A DNA stretch of 64,000 nt from assembly GCA_002840535.1 (NCBI GenBank), contig PHBH01000009.1:1-64000 (forward strand), read 5' to 3'. The position numbers and the translations under genes were made by a program. Origin of the DNA: Deltaproteobacteria bacterium HGW-Deltaproteobacteria-15 (lineage in GTDB: Bacteria; Desulfobacterota; DSM-4660; Desulfatiglandales; HGW-15). The notes below the pieces were generated by a model. It saw only the letters and a program-made list of their open reading frames with translations. It had not been told where the DNA came from and did not search any database. This document shows, piece after piece, positions 44,534 through 54,148 of this stretch. The stretch's first letter is position 1. The number at the start of each line of letters is the position of its first letter.

Positions 44534-44791
44534 TTGGTCAGTCCATTACCGCCTGCTCCCTTCTCCCCTGGTACATATACCTTCAGCCTATCAATCCTTC
44601 TAAGCCATTCCATTTACAAAACATTTGGCAAGTCAACCTGCAACATGACCTCGACTTTTCGCGCAGTTGTGGATCGCTGATCCAAACTCCACCTGAAAGA
44701 CCGGTTCGGGCAACAGCCCGTCAAGATGTGCCCCCCCCCTGTAACATTCCAAAAGTGAAGCGCCCCCCCATTCTCTACTGCGGTTCTCCAA

Positions 44792-44817
44792 TTACGGAAA
44801 TACACCGTAAAGACGGT
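44792..44817. promoter_or_regulatory. Overlapping inverted repeats upstream of MerR gene (candidate operator)
   Basis: TTACGG (44792-44797) and CCGTAA (44805-44810) form one inverted repeat, and ACCGT/ACGGT (44804-44817) a second overlapping one. MerR-family regulators bind such dyads in promoter spacers, and the MerR-like gene begins 120 bp on. The surrounding gap 44534-44935 also has a run of nine C (44731-44739) and one of seven C (44763-44769), and nothing else I recognise. Confidence 0.4.
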
Positions 44818-44935
44818 ACATTGAACCTGGTTGCTAAGGCTGGCAAATTCAGCGCCCCTCGCCTCGAAAATAAATGTTGTCTAAAAAATTCATTTAAAGA
44901 TATCATGTGCAAAAGTTGCCAAAATTGCTCATGAG

Positions 44936-45421
44936 GTGCAAGTGAAATCGAATAAAACGCCACAGAGCCTTACCAGAATAAAATCAGTATCCACTAGAAG
45001 TACAGGGATCAGTAAGCGCGTTTATACCATCTCAGAGTTGATAAACCTCACAGGCATGACACGCAAGCAGGTCGCTTACTGGGCTGAAATAAAACTTTTG
45101 AATCCAACGCTGCGAGACCCCAGAGCGCCCATTGGACGGCCAGCTTCGTTCTATTCGGCAAAGGAGGTTGTCAAAGCGCTGGTAATTTGTGACCTCAGAG
45201 GGGCTGGATTTTCACCGCGCCAAGTGCAGCAGGTTGCCCGTAATTTGGAGGAACACGGGATCAAGTTAGATGAGTCCGAGGATTATCTCGTGACTGATGG
45301 CAACTCGGTCTACTACGCAAGTAGCGATACTGAAGCCTTCGATATCCTGAAGCATAACCGACAGATGTTTCTCCTTGTCCCCATACACGAACAGGTCGAG
45401 AAGTTAAGAAGGGCGGCCTAG
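44936..45421 (+). CDS. MerR-family regulator of adjacent restriction-modification genes
   Basis: The 161-residue protein has a MerR-type winged helix near residues 28-90: YTISELINLTGMTRKQVAYW then a FYSAKEVVKALVICDLRGAG segment, and a C-terminal helix. GTG 44936 is the likely start. It lies 19 bp before the methyltransferase gene and probably controls it, as with controller proteins of restriction systems. No ligand-binding cysteines are present. Confidence 0.75.
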   Translation: MQVKSNKTPQSLTRIKSVSTRSTGISKRVYTISELINLTGMTRKQVAYWAEIKLLNPTLRDPRAPIGRPASFYSAKEVVKALVICDLRGAGFSPRQVQQVARNLEEHGIKLDESEDYLVTDGNSVYYASSDTEAFDILKHNRQMFLLVPIHEQVEKLRRAA

Positions 45422-45440
45422 AAAGGTCGAGAGCGAAGAG

Positions 45441-48400
45441 GTGCCACCTGTAACTGCAAGACAGCTTCTGGACGTACTCGGCTATTCAGATTCGCCGAAT
45501 TATCTTCCTACCGAGGGTGCACATGACCCTTTGACCGCGCATTTATTCCGTGCTGCTCAAACAGCGGGGGCAAAAGGGGCTTACGTTTTCCACACCAGCC
45601 CCGAAGATGAGGTGCTCCCTGCCCGTCCTGCTGTTTATGTCGCGGAGGCAAACTCGGAGGAAGAAGCGCGGGAGATCCATCGTAACCTCTGGAACCTCGG
45701 CAATGCTCCTTTTCTTATAATTCTTCTACCTTATCAACTGAGAGTCTACACGGGTTTCGATTACGCAGGACGCAACGATAAGAGGGGCGACCAAGAAAGA
45801 GGGTTGATAGACACTATTGACCTGCTTATGACGGGCGATCTCGCTGCAAAACTGGCCGACTACACAGCTGATTCTATTGACGCGGGTAGGCTTTGGAAAA
45901 ATAAGGCCGAATACTTATTACCAGAGAGGCGTGTTGACGCACAACTTCTAAAGAGTCTTAAGAAACTAGAAGAGGAGCTGATCAAAGACAATTTAGAGAT
46001 GGAGACTGCACACGCTTTGATAGGTAAGTATGTTTACATTCGTTATCTTTACGACCGAAAGATCTTATCCCCTCGATGGTTGGATGAGAATTACATCGAT
46101 ATTGATTTAGTCTTCGGGCGCAGTGCCAAGCTTTTTGGATTGAGACGCCTGGTCGAGGCGTTGGACGAACGCTTTAACGGGCACATCTTCCCATTTCCCC
46201 TCAGCGGTAAGCATGCTCCAACAGATGATCATGTGTCCCTTGTAGCGTCGGCGTTCAAAGGAGACGATTTGACTCTGCGCCAGATGCACCTGGACTTCGA
46301 GCCTTTCGATTTCTCTTACATTCCAATCGAAGTGCTCTCATCAATCTACGAACAGTTCCTCCAAACACAAGGAACAGGTAAAAGAGTTGGGGCCATCTAT
46401 ACTCCGGAACCTTTGGCTGATTATTTGATCGCCGAAATGAACCAGGCCAAGCCTCTGAAGCCCGGGATGAAGGTGTTAGATCCTTGTTGCGGGTCTGGGA
46501 TTTTTCTAGTGCTCGCCTACCGAAAACTCATCGAGTTGGAGCTGAGTAGTCGTCCAGACGGCAGTCTACGTCCAACAGAGTTGCGCAAAATACTGACGGA
46601 GAGCCTTTATGGTGTTGAGCGTAACCCTGACGCTTGCTTAGTCACCGAACTGAGCCTGATCCTTACGATGCTCCATTACATCTCTCCTCCTGATCTGCAT
46701 CGAAACAAGCAGTTCAAATTCCCCGATTTACACAATAAGCAGATCTTTGAATGTGATTTTTTCGACAATTCATCTAAGTTCTGGCAAAAGGGAGAGCACT
46801 TCGACTGGATACTCGGAAACCCGCCATGGATTGAGCCTGAGACCGATTCAGAGACAGAACCTCTGGTTCTATCGTGGATAAACAAAAATCGTCGGCAACG
46901 CCCAGTTGCTGGTAACCGAGTATCTGAAGCGTTCAGTTGGCGCGTGACCGATCTCGTTAAGCCAGATGGTTGTATCGGAATGATACTGCACGCCATGAGC
47001 CTGTTCAATCATGAGTCGAAAAAATACCGTCAGGGATTTTTCAGTAAGCATGAGGTCGTTCGGATCACGAATTTTTCTAATCTGGCTTATGTACTGTTCA
47101 GCGGAAGAGGAGAAGCACCAGCAGCCACTGTTATATACCGAAAGCCGGATGACAACCGAGAAAAGGCGTCCATAGTCCATTACGGACCCTTTCTAATTAA
47201 CCAGATCGCAAGTAGGCCTTGGCAGGCATCTAAAAGGAAGGGAACATGGGTTCTTACCATAAACGAGGGCGAGATCCAAACTGTTTCACCCTATGAAGCT
47301 GAGGGCGGGGACGCTGTCGTTTGGAAGTTGGCCCTTTGGGGCAGTCATCGAGATAAACGAGCACTACAGCGTCTACGGCGCCTATTTACGACTTCATTGA
47401 ATGCTCTTGCGCGAGAGAAGGGTTGGGATCTCAATCAGGGCATATTCTTGATGAAGGAACCCACGCCGGGAGAGCGCGTCAAATATGATGTAGAACCCGT
47501 ACCAGAACTGGAGGGGAAAACATACTTCGATGCTGATGCAATGAACAGATCGGGCCGGTGTTTCTCAGTCCCACAAGATGCTCTTCAACCGATACCCGCA
47601 CAAGAATGCTTCATGAGAAGACGCAGCGGAAAGTCAGGTCTAAAGATTGCCCGCGCGCCTCATCTGTTGTTGAATGCTTCCTATTTCGCTTATAGCGAGG
47701 ATGACTTCATCATTCGTTCCCCGCATACTGCAATCTCAACCCCTCCCGAAGACGCCAAGTGGTTACGCACCCTATCTGTTTTTCTGAATTCTAGTGTTGC
47801 GCAATACTATCTGTTCTTTCAGAGCCCATCTTGGGGGATTGACCGCAGTAGAATTTACGCTAAAGACATTAGGCAAATTCCTGTGCCGAGTTTCACTCAG
47901 CAGCAAGTTAGTGATCTCTCTGATCTACATAAGACCTTAGTAACAAGAGAAGCAAGCGGACACGAATCTGCCTCCGATTTACAAGATGATCTTGATGCAG
48001 CGGTCGAAAGAATCCTCGGTATACCGAAAACCCTCATCATCTTGGCGAAAGATTTACTGGGTGTGCGCCTTTCCCTCAATAAAGGGAGGGCAACAGGAAT
48101 TGCCAACCAATCACCCCAAAAAGATAACTTACTTGCATACGGAAAACTACTCCGAGACCAGCTTGATGAATTCACAAGGCACCAAGTGCGGCACCAGATC
48201 TCGATCACTTATGTACCCAGGCAGGAATTTGTAATTTGCAAAGTAAAACTCACGAATTCGAGGAACGCGCTGACGGTAAATGTTGATAGCTCCAATAAAG
48301 TCTTACTGGCCTCTATAAAAAGAATTAACGACATCTTGACGCAACAATTCAGCCAATGGGTATATGTCAAGCGAGGATTAAGAATATTCGAGAACTCCAA

Positions 48401-48500
48401 TGTCTATATCTGTAAATCATCACGTATTATTGACTGGACCAGAACACAAGCCCTCAATGACTCAGACGACTTGATAGCCGAGGCCCTGTCCCGGCAATAG
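45441..48500 (+). CDS. Large N6-adenine DNA methyltransferase (type IIG-like)
   Basis: The 1019-residue protein starts at GTG 45441. An N-terminal region (residues 1-110) with YVAEANSEEEAREIHRNLWN may be a degenerate nuclease fold; a helical region follows. The AdoMet motif VLDPCCGSGIFLVLA is near residue 343 and the catalytic LGNPPWIEPE near 457. Residues 600-1019 should include target recognition. It resembles Eco57I-like methylases. The following gene encodes a PD-(D/E)XK protein, so restriction is probably supplied in trans. GC content is lower than in most of the element, suggesting separate origin. Confidence 0.84.
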   Translation: MPPVTARQLLDVLGYSDSPNYLPTEGAHDPLTAHLFRAAQTAGAKGAYVFHTSPEDEVLPARPAVYVAEANSEEEAREIHRNLWNLGNAPFLIILLPYQLRVYTGFDYAGRNDKRGDQERGLIDTIDLLMTGDLAAKLADYTADSIDAGRLWKNKAEYLLPERRVDAQLLKSLKKLEEELIKDNLEMETAHALIGKYVYIRYLYDRKILSPRWLDENYIDIDLVFGRSAKLFGLRRLVEALDERFNGHIFPFPLSGKHAPTDDHVSLVASAFKGDDLTLRQMHLDFEPFDFSYIPIEVLSSIYEQFLQTQGTGKRVGAIYTPEPLADYLIAEMNQAKPLKPGMKVLDPCCGSGIFLVLAYRKLIELELSSRPDGSLRPTELRKILTESLYGVERNPDACLVTELSLILTMLHYISPPDLHRNKQFKFPDLHNKQIFECDFFDNSSKFWQKGEHFDWILGNPPWIEPETDSETEPLVLSWINKNRRQRPVAGNRVSEAFSWRVTDLVKPDGCIGMILHAMSLFNHESKKYRQGFFSKHEVVRITNFSNLAYVLFSGRGEAPAATVIYRKPDDNREKASIVHYGPFLINQIASRPWQASKRKGTWVLTINEGEIQTVSPYEAEGGDAVVWKLALWGSHRDKRALQRLRRLFTTSLNALAREKGWDLNQGIFLMKEPTPGERVKYDVEPVPELEGKTYFDADAMNRSGRCFSVPQDALQPIPAQECFMRRRSGKSGLKIARAPHLLLNASYFAYSEDDFIIRSPHTAISTPPEDAKWLRTLSVFLNSSVAQYYLFFQSPSWGIDRSRIYAKDIRQIPVPSFTQQQVSDLSDLHKTLVTREASGHESASDLQDDLDAAVERILGIPKTLIILAKDLLGVRLSLNKGRATGIANQSPQKDNLLAYGKLLRDQLDEFTRHQVRHQISITYVPRQEFVICKVKLTNSRNALTVNVDSSNKVLLASIKRINDILTQQFSQWVYVKRGLRIFENSNVYICKSSRIIDWTRTQALNDSDDLIAEALSRQ

Positions 48501-48523
48501 AAGAATCCCTGGGATGGTAACGG

Positions 48524-49195
48524 ATGAGACGCGATGAGGTGAACGGCGCACGCTGGAACAGCTATGATCAATCCTTCAGGGAAGATGCGCACCGACTGTT
48601 AGCGTGGGGATACAACGACTCCCGCCCACATGTTGCCTCGGACTCAGAGGAGACTGAGATAACGGGCTTTCTAGTTGAAGCAATGGAAACTAAGCTTAGC
48701 TCCCCTGACTTGGACGAACGCTTCGACAGGTACTGCATCAAGGAAGACAACCCCGTTTCGGGTGAAGGACGCACTGGAAAGCGCCGGCGGCGTTTAGATA
48801 TCGTTGTCGAATGCACTTACCGCCCGCGTCATATAAATCGACCGAAGTACGTTTTCGAGGCCAAAAGATTACGGAGACCTGGCCACCTTATAGGTAATTA
48901 TGTTGGCAATGAAGGCGTAAAGCGTTTTGTCAATGCTAAGTATGCCGCCGATTGTCCTGAAGTGGCGATGGTTGGCTACTTTCAGAGCGACGCTGCATTA
49001 TATTGGATTGAAAGGTTGAGAGAGCAGTTCGATAAAGCTAGGTACGAATTCAAGGTCAGAGAACCGCTTTCAAAGGAGATCGTTATCTCGGAATTACCTG
49101 ATGAATGGCGAAGCGGACATCTCCGTACAAATGGAGCGCCAGTCGCGATCTATCATATTCTTTTGGACTGCACTTCTGCTTTTAAGGCACCCTGA
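48524..49195 (+). CDS. PD-(D/E)XK endonuclease partner of the methyltransferase
   Basis: ATG 48524 lies 23 bp after the methyltransferase stop. The 223-residue protein contains RRRLDIVVECTY and YVFEAKRLRRPGH near residues 86-117, fitting a PD-(D/E)XK active site with D and E-A-K. Conserved aromatic and charged residues follow. It is likely the restriction component of a three-gene system (regulator, methylase, nuclease). I do not recognise the recognition sequence or the exact family. Confidence 0.72.
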   Translation: MRRDEVNGARWNSYDQSFREDAHRLLAWGYNDSRPHVASDSEETEITGFLVEAMETKLSSPDLDERFDRYCIKEDNPVSGEGRTGKRRRRLDIVVECTYRPRHINRPKYVFEAKRLRRPGHLIGNYVGNEGVKRFVNAKYAADCPEVAMVGYFQSDAALYWIERLREQFDKARYEFKVREPLSKEIVISELPDEWRSGHLRTNGAPVAIYHILLDCTSAFKAP

Positions 49196-49417
49196 TTTAT
49201 TCAATAATTCGCCCCAGCGGGCGAGGGCGTGGCTTATCAAAGGCTCAGTTGCTCAAGTGGCCGCCCTCACCACCAAACCACGGAGCCCCAGGGAGACGCC
49301 TTTCACTTTTGAGGTTTTTTGGTGTTTGTATGTCTATCATCGTCGCATGGCGTTTCCTGCGGCTCAATCCGGTCGTCGGCTATTAGTACATTTCCACGCT
49401 GACGGTGCGTTTGCACG

Positions 49418-49652
49418 ATGAATTCAGGCTGGGCGGAACAGCCAAACCTCAAAGTCGAAATCGTCCGCAGATGTCCAATGCCGGCAAAGCAGGAACAATC
49501 TGCCATCCTCAAGCTCCTTGAGTCGGAGTTGTCTGGACTGCTGAAGACCGCCCCGCCTGTTACCTGCCGAGTCCATTGAGGCGGTCGCCGCGCTGGAGAA
49601 TGAGGAATTGACCGATCCTCAACCGGAGGAATCAAACGATGCTAACGACTGA
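49418..49652 (+). pseudogene. Decayed gene fragment upstream of mcrB
   Basis: A frame from ATG 49418 encodes MNSGWAEQPNLKVEIVRRCP and a helical QEQSAILKLLESELSGLL before a stop near 49578. A second frame continues as ESIEAVAALENEELTDPQPE and ends at TGA 49652, overlapping the mcrB start. The two pieces look like one short gene broken by a frameshift. Its family is unclear. The 222 bp before it (49196-49417) show no gene or clear promoter. Confidence 0.35.
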
Positions 49653-51984
49653 CAGCCCCCTGGATACACGAGTCCAACAATCTTTGCGAGCGTGCTACGA
49701 ATCGCTGCTCAAACGCGGCGAACTATTGACGAAAGAGCGACTGGCGGAATGTTACGCACTTTTTCGGGAGCGTTTTGGCCCGGAGCGTCTCCAAAGTCTG
49801 GATGGCGAGGCGCTTTTGAGTACCATGCACGCCCATGGCAGCCATGACAGTCTCGTGTATTGGCTGGAGTTCAAGAGTGATGACGAGTTCCCCACGCGAC
49901 AGTTCGGCAGCATCGCTGGCGGCAGTGCGCTCAAATTTGGGCTTTATAAAAGCAAGGATTCCGGAGAATGGATGGCAGGCCATCCGAGCAACCAAACAAA
50001 GTTACCGATAGCCCAAGCCATCGCCATCGCACGGAAACACCGCGACCAGTTGGTTGCCGCCGTAGCCGCACTGCAAAACCTCCCCGCCGACGCGGACGAC
50101 CAAGCGTATCTGGCCATGCAGAATAAATTGGACGAGGTCGCGCCGGATGTGTGCCGCTTGGCTTGGGGGCACAAATATGTGAGCCTGCTTTTCCCGGACA
50201 AGCTGGACGATTTTCACGCCGAGTATCTGCAACGACACCATCTAATCAAATTACTTCAACTGCCATCCTCGCAGCCCGGCCTGTATGTCTCCGCCGGGCG
50301 TTTCGTCAGCTTGGCGAATGAAATAGGTTGGCCAATGAATCACCTGACCGCTGTGTTAAACGAACGGAATGGCACGCCCACCAAATACTGGCGCATCGGC
50401 ACGAAGTTAGGCGAAGGCGGCGATGCTCAAAATATCTGGCCAGATATGAAGGCCGGTGGCTACGCCGCCATTGGTTGGGCGGAGTTGGGGGATTTGTCCA
50501 GCGTGCTCGCCAGAGACGACGTGAAGCAAAAGATCACAGCCATGCTGCTGAAGGTGTTCCCGGACTACCAAGAGAAGACGAACGTTGCTTCGCGAAAAGC
50601 AGGTGAAATCCGCAACTTTGCCATGGATATCGAGGATAAAGACCTGATCCTGGCAGCAGACGGGGAAGACATTCTTGGTATTGGCCGGGTCGAAGGGCCA
50701 TATCGGTTCGATGTGTCAAACCCGGAAGAGGCTCCCCACCGCCGCACAGTCGCGTGGCATATCACGCCCGAATGGAAACTGCCGGAATCCGAAGGCTTGA
50801 GAACCACCGTCTGGAAATTGCGGAGGGAGAGAAACCTGGTGGAAGTGGAACGCCATTTATTGGAACCGTCATCACCCCTTGCGAACATGCCGGTCGCGCC
50901 ATCCTCGCAGTCGGAGAAGGTCATGCGCAAAGATATGCGCTTGGCCAGCGTGATTCCGGGCAAGTTGCAGGCGATCTTGGAGCGTAAAGGCCAGGCCATT
51001 CTCTACGGCCCGCCGGGCACCGGCAAAACCCATTGGGGAAAGCTGACGGCCCTGGATTTGGCGGCCATTGGCAGCTTTGGTAGTCTGTTTGAAGATCTCA
51101 CGCCGGAACAAAAGTTGGCCGTCACCGGCAATGGCACCACTTCCGGCTGGTTGCGCTGTTGCACGTTCCACCCGGCTTACGGGTATGAGGATTTTATTGA
51201 GGGCTACCGGCCACAGCAGAGCACGGAAGGCCAGTTGGTCTTTGCCCGACGCGACGGCATTTTCAAGAAACTCTGTCGTGATGCGGCAGGTTCCGACCAG
51301 ACGTTCATTCTCCTCATTGACGAGATCAATCGTGGCGACATCCCGCGCATTTTTGGCGAACTGCTGACGCTGCTCGAAAAGAACAAGCGCGGACAGGAAG
51401 TCATTTTGCCGCTGTCGGGCGAAAGATTCTCTGTGCCGTCCAATGTCCTGGTCATTGGCACCATGAATACGGCGGATCGTTCCATCGCCTTGCTCGATAC
51501 CGCGCTGCGCCGTCGTTTCGGTTTCCTTGAATTGATGCCGGATTCGTCCACGCTGGCTGGCGCAGTTGCGGGTGGGGCCATACCCCTGGGCCAGTGGCTC
51601 GACGCGCTCAACTCCCGCATCCGTGAACATGTCGGCAAGGATGCCCGCAACCTTCAAATCGGCCATGCCTACCTCTTGGATGATACAGGCAAACCCATCT
51701 CGGATTTTGCAAAATTCACCCGGATTTTCGCCGAGGACATTATCCCGCTGCTGGAGGAATATTGTTACGAGGACTATGGCAAACTCACCCAAGTCTTGGG
51801 GGAGGCAATGGTGGATGAATCCCGCCAGCGTGTGCGCGAGGAACTGTTTGCGCCCGCACGGCGACTGGACTTAATTCAGGCGTTGTTGGCACCGACCCCG
51901 GATTTGTCCACGTCGCTGGAGGCGGTTGCCCAACCAATCCCCGCCCAGGAACCGGAAGAAGACCCGGATGAGCCAGTCAAATGA
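49639..51984 (+). CDS. mcrB: McrB-like AAA+ GTPase subunit of modification-dependent restriction
   Basis: ATG 49639 has CCGGAGG upstream. The 781-residue protein has an N-terminal helical region, an EVE/PUA-like region near 250-390 (YWRIGTKLGEGGDAQN, GGYAAIGWAELGD, ILGIGRVEGPYRF) likely to read modified bases, and an AAA+ domain with LYGPPGTGKTHWGK (Walker A, near 454), LLIDEINRGDIPRIF (Walker B, near 555) and the McrB-specific MNTADRSIALLD. Together with McrC it should cut DNA carrying methylated cytosine. Coupled to mcrC by an ATGA overlap. Confidence 0.9.
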   Translation: MLTTDSPLDTRVQQSLRACYESLLKRGELLTKERLAECYALFRERFGPERLQSLDGEALLSTMHAHGSHDSLVYWLEFKSDDEFPTRQFGSIAGGSALKFGLYKSKDSGEWMAGHPSNQTKLPIAQAIAIARKHRDQLVAAVAALQNLPADADDQAYLAMQNKLDEVAPDVCRLAWGHKYVSLLFPDKLDDFHAEYLQRHHLIKLLQLPSSQPGLYVSAGRFVSLANEIGWPMNHLTAVLNERNGTPTKYWRIGTKLGEGGDAQNIWPDMKAGGYAAIGWAELGDLSSVLARDDVKQKITAMLLKVFPDYQEKTNVASRKAGEIRNFAMDIEDKDLILAADGEDILGIGRVEGPYRFDVSNPEEAPHRRTVAWHITPEWKLPESEGLRTTVWKLRRERNLVEVERHLLEPSSPLANMPVAPSSQSEKVMRKDMRLASVIPGKLQAILERKGQAILYGPPGTGKTHWGKLTALDLAAIGSFGSLFEDLTPEQKLAVTGNGTTSGWLRCCTFHPAYGYEDFIEGYRPQQSTEGQLVFARRDGIFKKLCRDAAGSDQTFILLIDEINRGDIPRIFGELLTLLEKNKRGQEVILPLSGERFSVPSNVLVIGTMNTADRSIALLDTALRRRFGFLELMPDSSTLAGAVAGGAIPLGQWLDALNSRIREHVGKDARNLQIGHAYLLDDTGKPISDFAKFTRIFAEDIIPLLEEYCYEDYGKLTQVLGEAMVDESRQRVREELFAPARRLDLIQALLAPTPDLSTSLEAVAQPIPAQEPEEDPDEPVK

Positions 51985-53300
51985 TCATGCAGGCAGTCGA
52001 CTTGACGGAATGGGAGACGCGAGAACCAATGCGAGGCAGCCCGTTGGAGGGACAAGTTTTAGCGGGCCATCCGGCAGTCCAACGATTGGCTGCGTCACTC
52101 ACCCAGCACGGCTGCATTGAGATCCTAGAATTGGCACGCGGGCTGGAACTCCGAGCGTCGTCTTTTGTCGGGCGCTTCGCTCTTGGTGATCTCATGGTCA
52201 CCATTCGCCCGAAGATTTCTGGTTTGCCGTTGATGAATTTGCTTCGTTATGCCTATAGGCTCCGCCACTTGAATTTGTATGACGAAGTGAGGTATCCGAT
52301 CTCTTCGACCAGTTTTGAGGATTTGCTCATTCATCAATTGGCTGCCGAGGCGTCCGAATTGCTCGCCCGTGGCCTGCATCGTGATTATCTCCGCACGGAG
52401 TCCCTGCTTACCAATCCGCGCGGGCGGATTGATTTTTCCGGCTACCTGCAAGTGGCCAGTCGAGCCGGGGTGGCATTGCCCTGTGTTCACCATCCGCGCA
52501 GCGAGGACACCAGCATGAACCGGGCGTTGCATGGCGGATTGGAAATGGCCGCGGGAATGACGCTGGACCATGAGTTAGGCGGTCACGTCCGCCGCTTGGC
52601 CAAGAGCTTTGCCGCCAGCATCACGCCGGGAAAACTGGATGCCGCTGGTTTCGAAGAGGCGTGGCATTCGCTGGACCGCCGCACCAGGGCTTACCAGCCC
52701 GCGCTGACGTTGATAAAGATGCTGCTGAATACCCAAGGCGCGGCCTTGACCGATGAGGCGTCGAATGTTGCAGCCGCCGGGTTCCTGTTCGACATGAATC
52801 GTTTTTTCCAGACGCTGCTTTCGCGTTTTCTCGCCGAAAACCTCACCGATTGCGAAGTTCAGGATGAAAGAATATTGCGCGGCGTGTTCTCCTACGATCC
52901 AGCCAATAATCCCCGCTGCTGCTCGCCGCCAAAACTTCGACCAGATTTTCTGGTCCTGCGAAACCAGCGGGTGATCGCAGTGCTGGATGCCAAGTATCGC
53001 GACCTTTGGGAAAGAAACCTTCCGCGTGAAATGTTGTATCAGCTTGCCCTCTACGCGATGGGTCAAGAGAGTGTTCATCGCCGGGCCACCATCCTTTATC
53101 CGACTTTGGACGACTCGGCGCGGCAGCAGGTCATTTTCGTCAAAGACCCGCTTCGCGGCACAGCGAAGGCCAAAGTCATTCTGCGTCCGGTGAACTTGCT
53201 CAAACTTGACCTGCTCTTGCGCGGCAAAGATATTCAAGCCCAGCGTAACCGCGCCGAATTTGCCCAACGTCTGGCGTTCGGAACCCCACCAGAAGCTTGA
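51981..53300 (+). CDS. mcrC: McrC-like endonuclease subunit
   Basis: The 439-residue protein starts at ATG 51981 in the mcrB stop. It follows McrC: an N-terminal beta region (LRASSFVGRFALGDLMVTIR), a long helical core (LLIHQLAAEASELLARGL) and a C-terminal PD-(D/E)XK nuclease with KLRPDFLVLRNQRVIAVLDA followed by KYR. This subunit binds McrB rings and cuts DNA. The coupling and intact motifs suggest a working system. An m5C-dependent nuclease together with the element's own m5C methyltransferase implies that their sites must not coincide. Confidence 0.88.
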   Translation: MIMQAVDLTEWETREPMRGSPLEGQVLAGHPAVQRLAASLTQHGCIEILELARGLELRASSFVGRFALGDLMVTIRPKISGLPLMNLLRYAYRLRHLNLYDEVRYPISSTSFEDLLIHQLAAEASELLARGLHRDYLRTESLLTNPRGRIDFSGYLQVASRAGVALPCVHHPRSEDTSMNRALHGGLEMAAGMTLDHELGGHVRRLAKSFAASITPGKLDAAGFEEAWHSLDRRTRAYQPALTLIKMLLNTQGAALTDEASNVAAAGFLFDMNRFFQTLLSRFLAENLTDCEVQDERILRGVFSYDPANNPRCCSPPKLRPDFLVLRNQRVIAVLDAKYRDLWERNLPREMLYQLALYAMGQESVHRRATILYPTLDDSARQQVIFVKDPLRGTAKAKVILRPVNLLKLDLLLRGKDIQAQRNRAEFAQRLAFGTPPEA

Positions 53301-53312
53301 CAGGGTTATTCC

Positions 53313-53393
53313 ATGAGTACTACCGACATCAGGGAAAACGGCCTCGAAAGGCTGATCATGCGGCACATAACCGGTGCGTCCTTCAAGAGGCGC
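53313..53393 (+). pseudogene. N-terminal remnant of type I restriction subunit HsdR
   Basis: Twelve bases after mcrC, ATG 53313 opens MSTTDIRENGLERLI followed by MRHITG, very like the extreme N-terminus of HsdR proteins. After about 25 codons the similarity ends and the frame runs into unrelated sequence. An isolated frame at 53461-53544 (YPEVFKKLGIAEDIVRQKC) may be another scrap. The remainder of the 575-bp gap to 53875 shows only the operators at 53750. This is likely a deletion scar of a type I system. Confidence 0.55.
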
Positions 53394-53749
53394 CCTTGCC
53401 CACCGCCAGTTCCGACCGCTCCCCGGCGCTGACGTGCCGTAGTGTTTAAGGCTTCCCCAACCCACCTACCCGGAGGTATTCAAGAAGCTCGGCATTGCCG
53501 AAGACATCGTCCGGCAGAAGTGCCTCGCCCGCCTTTCCAATTGAACTGGGCTAGCGGGGCATCATTGGCGTGCCCTTAACGACTCCCCTCGATTTGCTAG
53601 ATCAGCTCTGACAGAATCTCGCTTCTTTAGAGTCTGTCTTAATCCCCCTCATATATTGAACATACTTCGACAATCCCTTCTTATCCTTCTTCCTGGCAAA
53701 CTAAAGTGAATTATTCCTACCCAATGACGCTTCCTCGCGGTTTCCGAAT

Positions 53750-53836
53750 TAACTAACCCCTCTATAAGTGGGAGGACAATATCAAAAAAGAAAGTCCTCT
53801 CCGGGGAATAACCTAACCTCCCTATAGGTAGGGAGA
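53750..53836 (+). promoter_or_regulatory. Two tandem MerR-type operators before 53876
   Basis: Related sites TAACTAACCCCTCTATAAG (from 53750) and TAACCTAACCTCCCTATAGG (from 53810) lie 60 bp apart; the second has a 7-bp inverted repeat CTCCCTA/TAGGGAG with a 4-bp spacer. Both precede the MerR-type gene at 53876, consistent with autoregulation. Confidence 0.5.
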
Positions 53837-53875
53837 GAAGTTGTCCCTGAACGAAAATAGAGGAGGACTACAGTA

Positions 53876-54148
53876 ATGCGAAAAGAAATGGATTTTAGCA
53901 TTGGGGAGGCTGCAAGGATTTGTGAAGTATCTACGAAGCAAATCCGGAACTGGGAATCACGAAATTACATTCCGAAGTCTCCCAGGGTTATCTGCGGCAA
54001 GAGAAGTTATCGCAGATACGATGCATCAGATCTGGAACTCATAAAGAGGATCGGGTCATTGTTGAAGAAAGGATTCAGCCTACCGGCTGCGGCGAGAATG
54101 GCGGCCGAGACTACAAATCAAATCAATGGAGGAAAACAAAATGAATAA
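53876..54148 (+). CDS. MerR-type small DNA-binding regulator (90 aa)
   Basis: ATG 53876 has AGGAGG 9 nt upstream. The product is essentially one MerR winged helix: FSIGEAARICEVSTKQIRNW, then RRYDASDLELIKRIG and a short helix. It lacks an effector domain. It overlaps the next small gene by 8 nt and probably represses or activates its own promoter through the paired sites upstream. Confidence 0.8.
   Translation: MRKEMDFSIGEAARICEVSTKQIRNWESRNYIPKSPRVICGKRSYRRYDASDLELIKRIGSLLKKGFSLPAAARMAAETTNQINGGKQNE

Noticed and set aside
44848-44870. GG-N10-GC pattern as a sigma-54 promoter before the MerR gene
   Set aside because: The -12 part lacks the TTGC consensus; similar chance matches are expected. 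No convincing -24/-12 site was found anywhere in the window.
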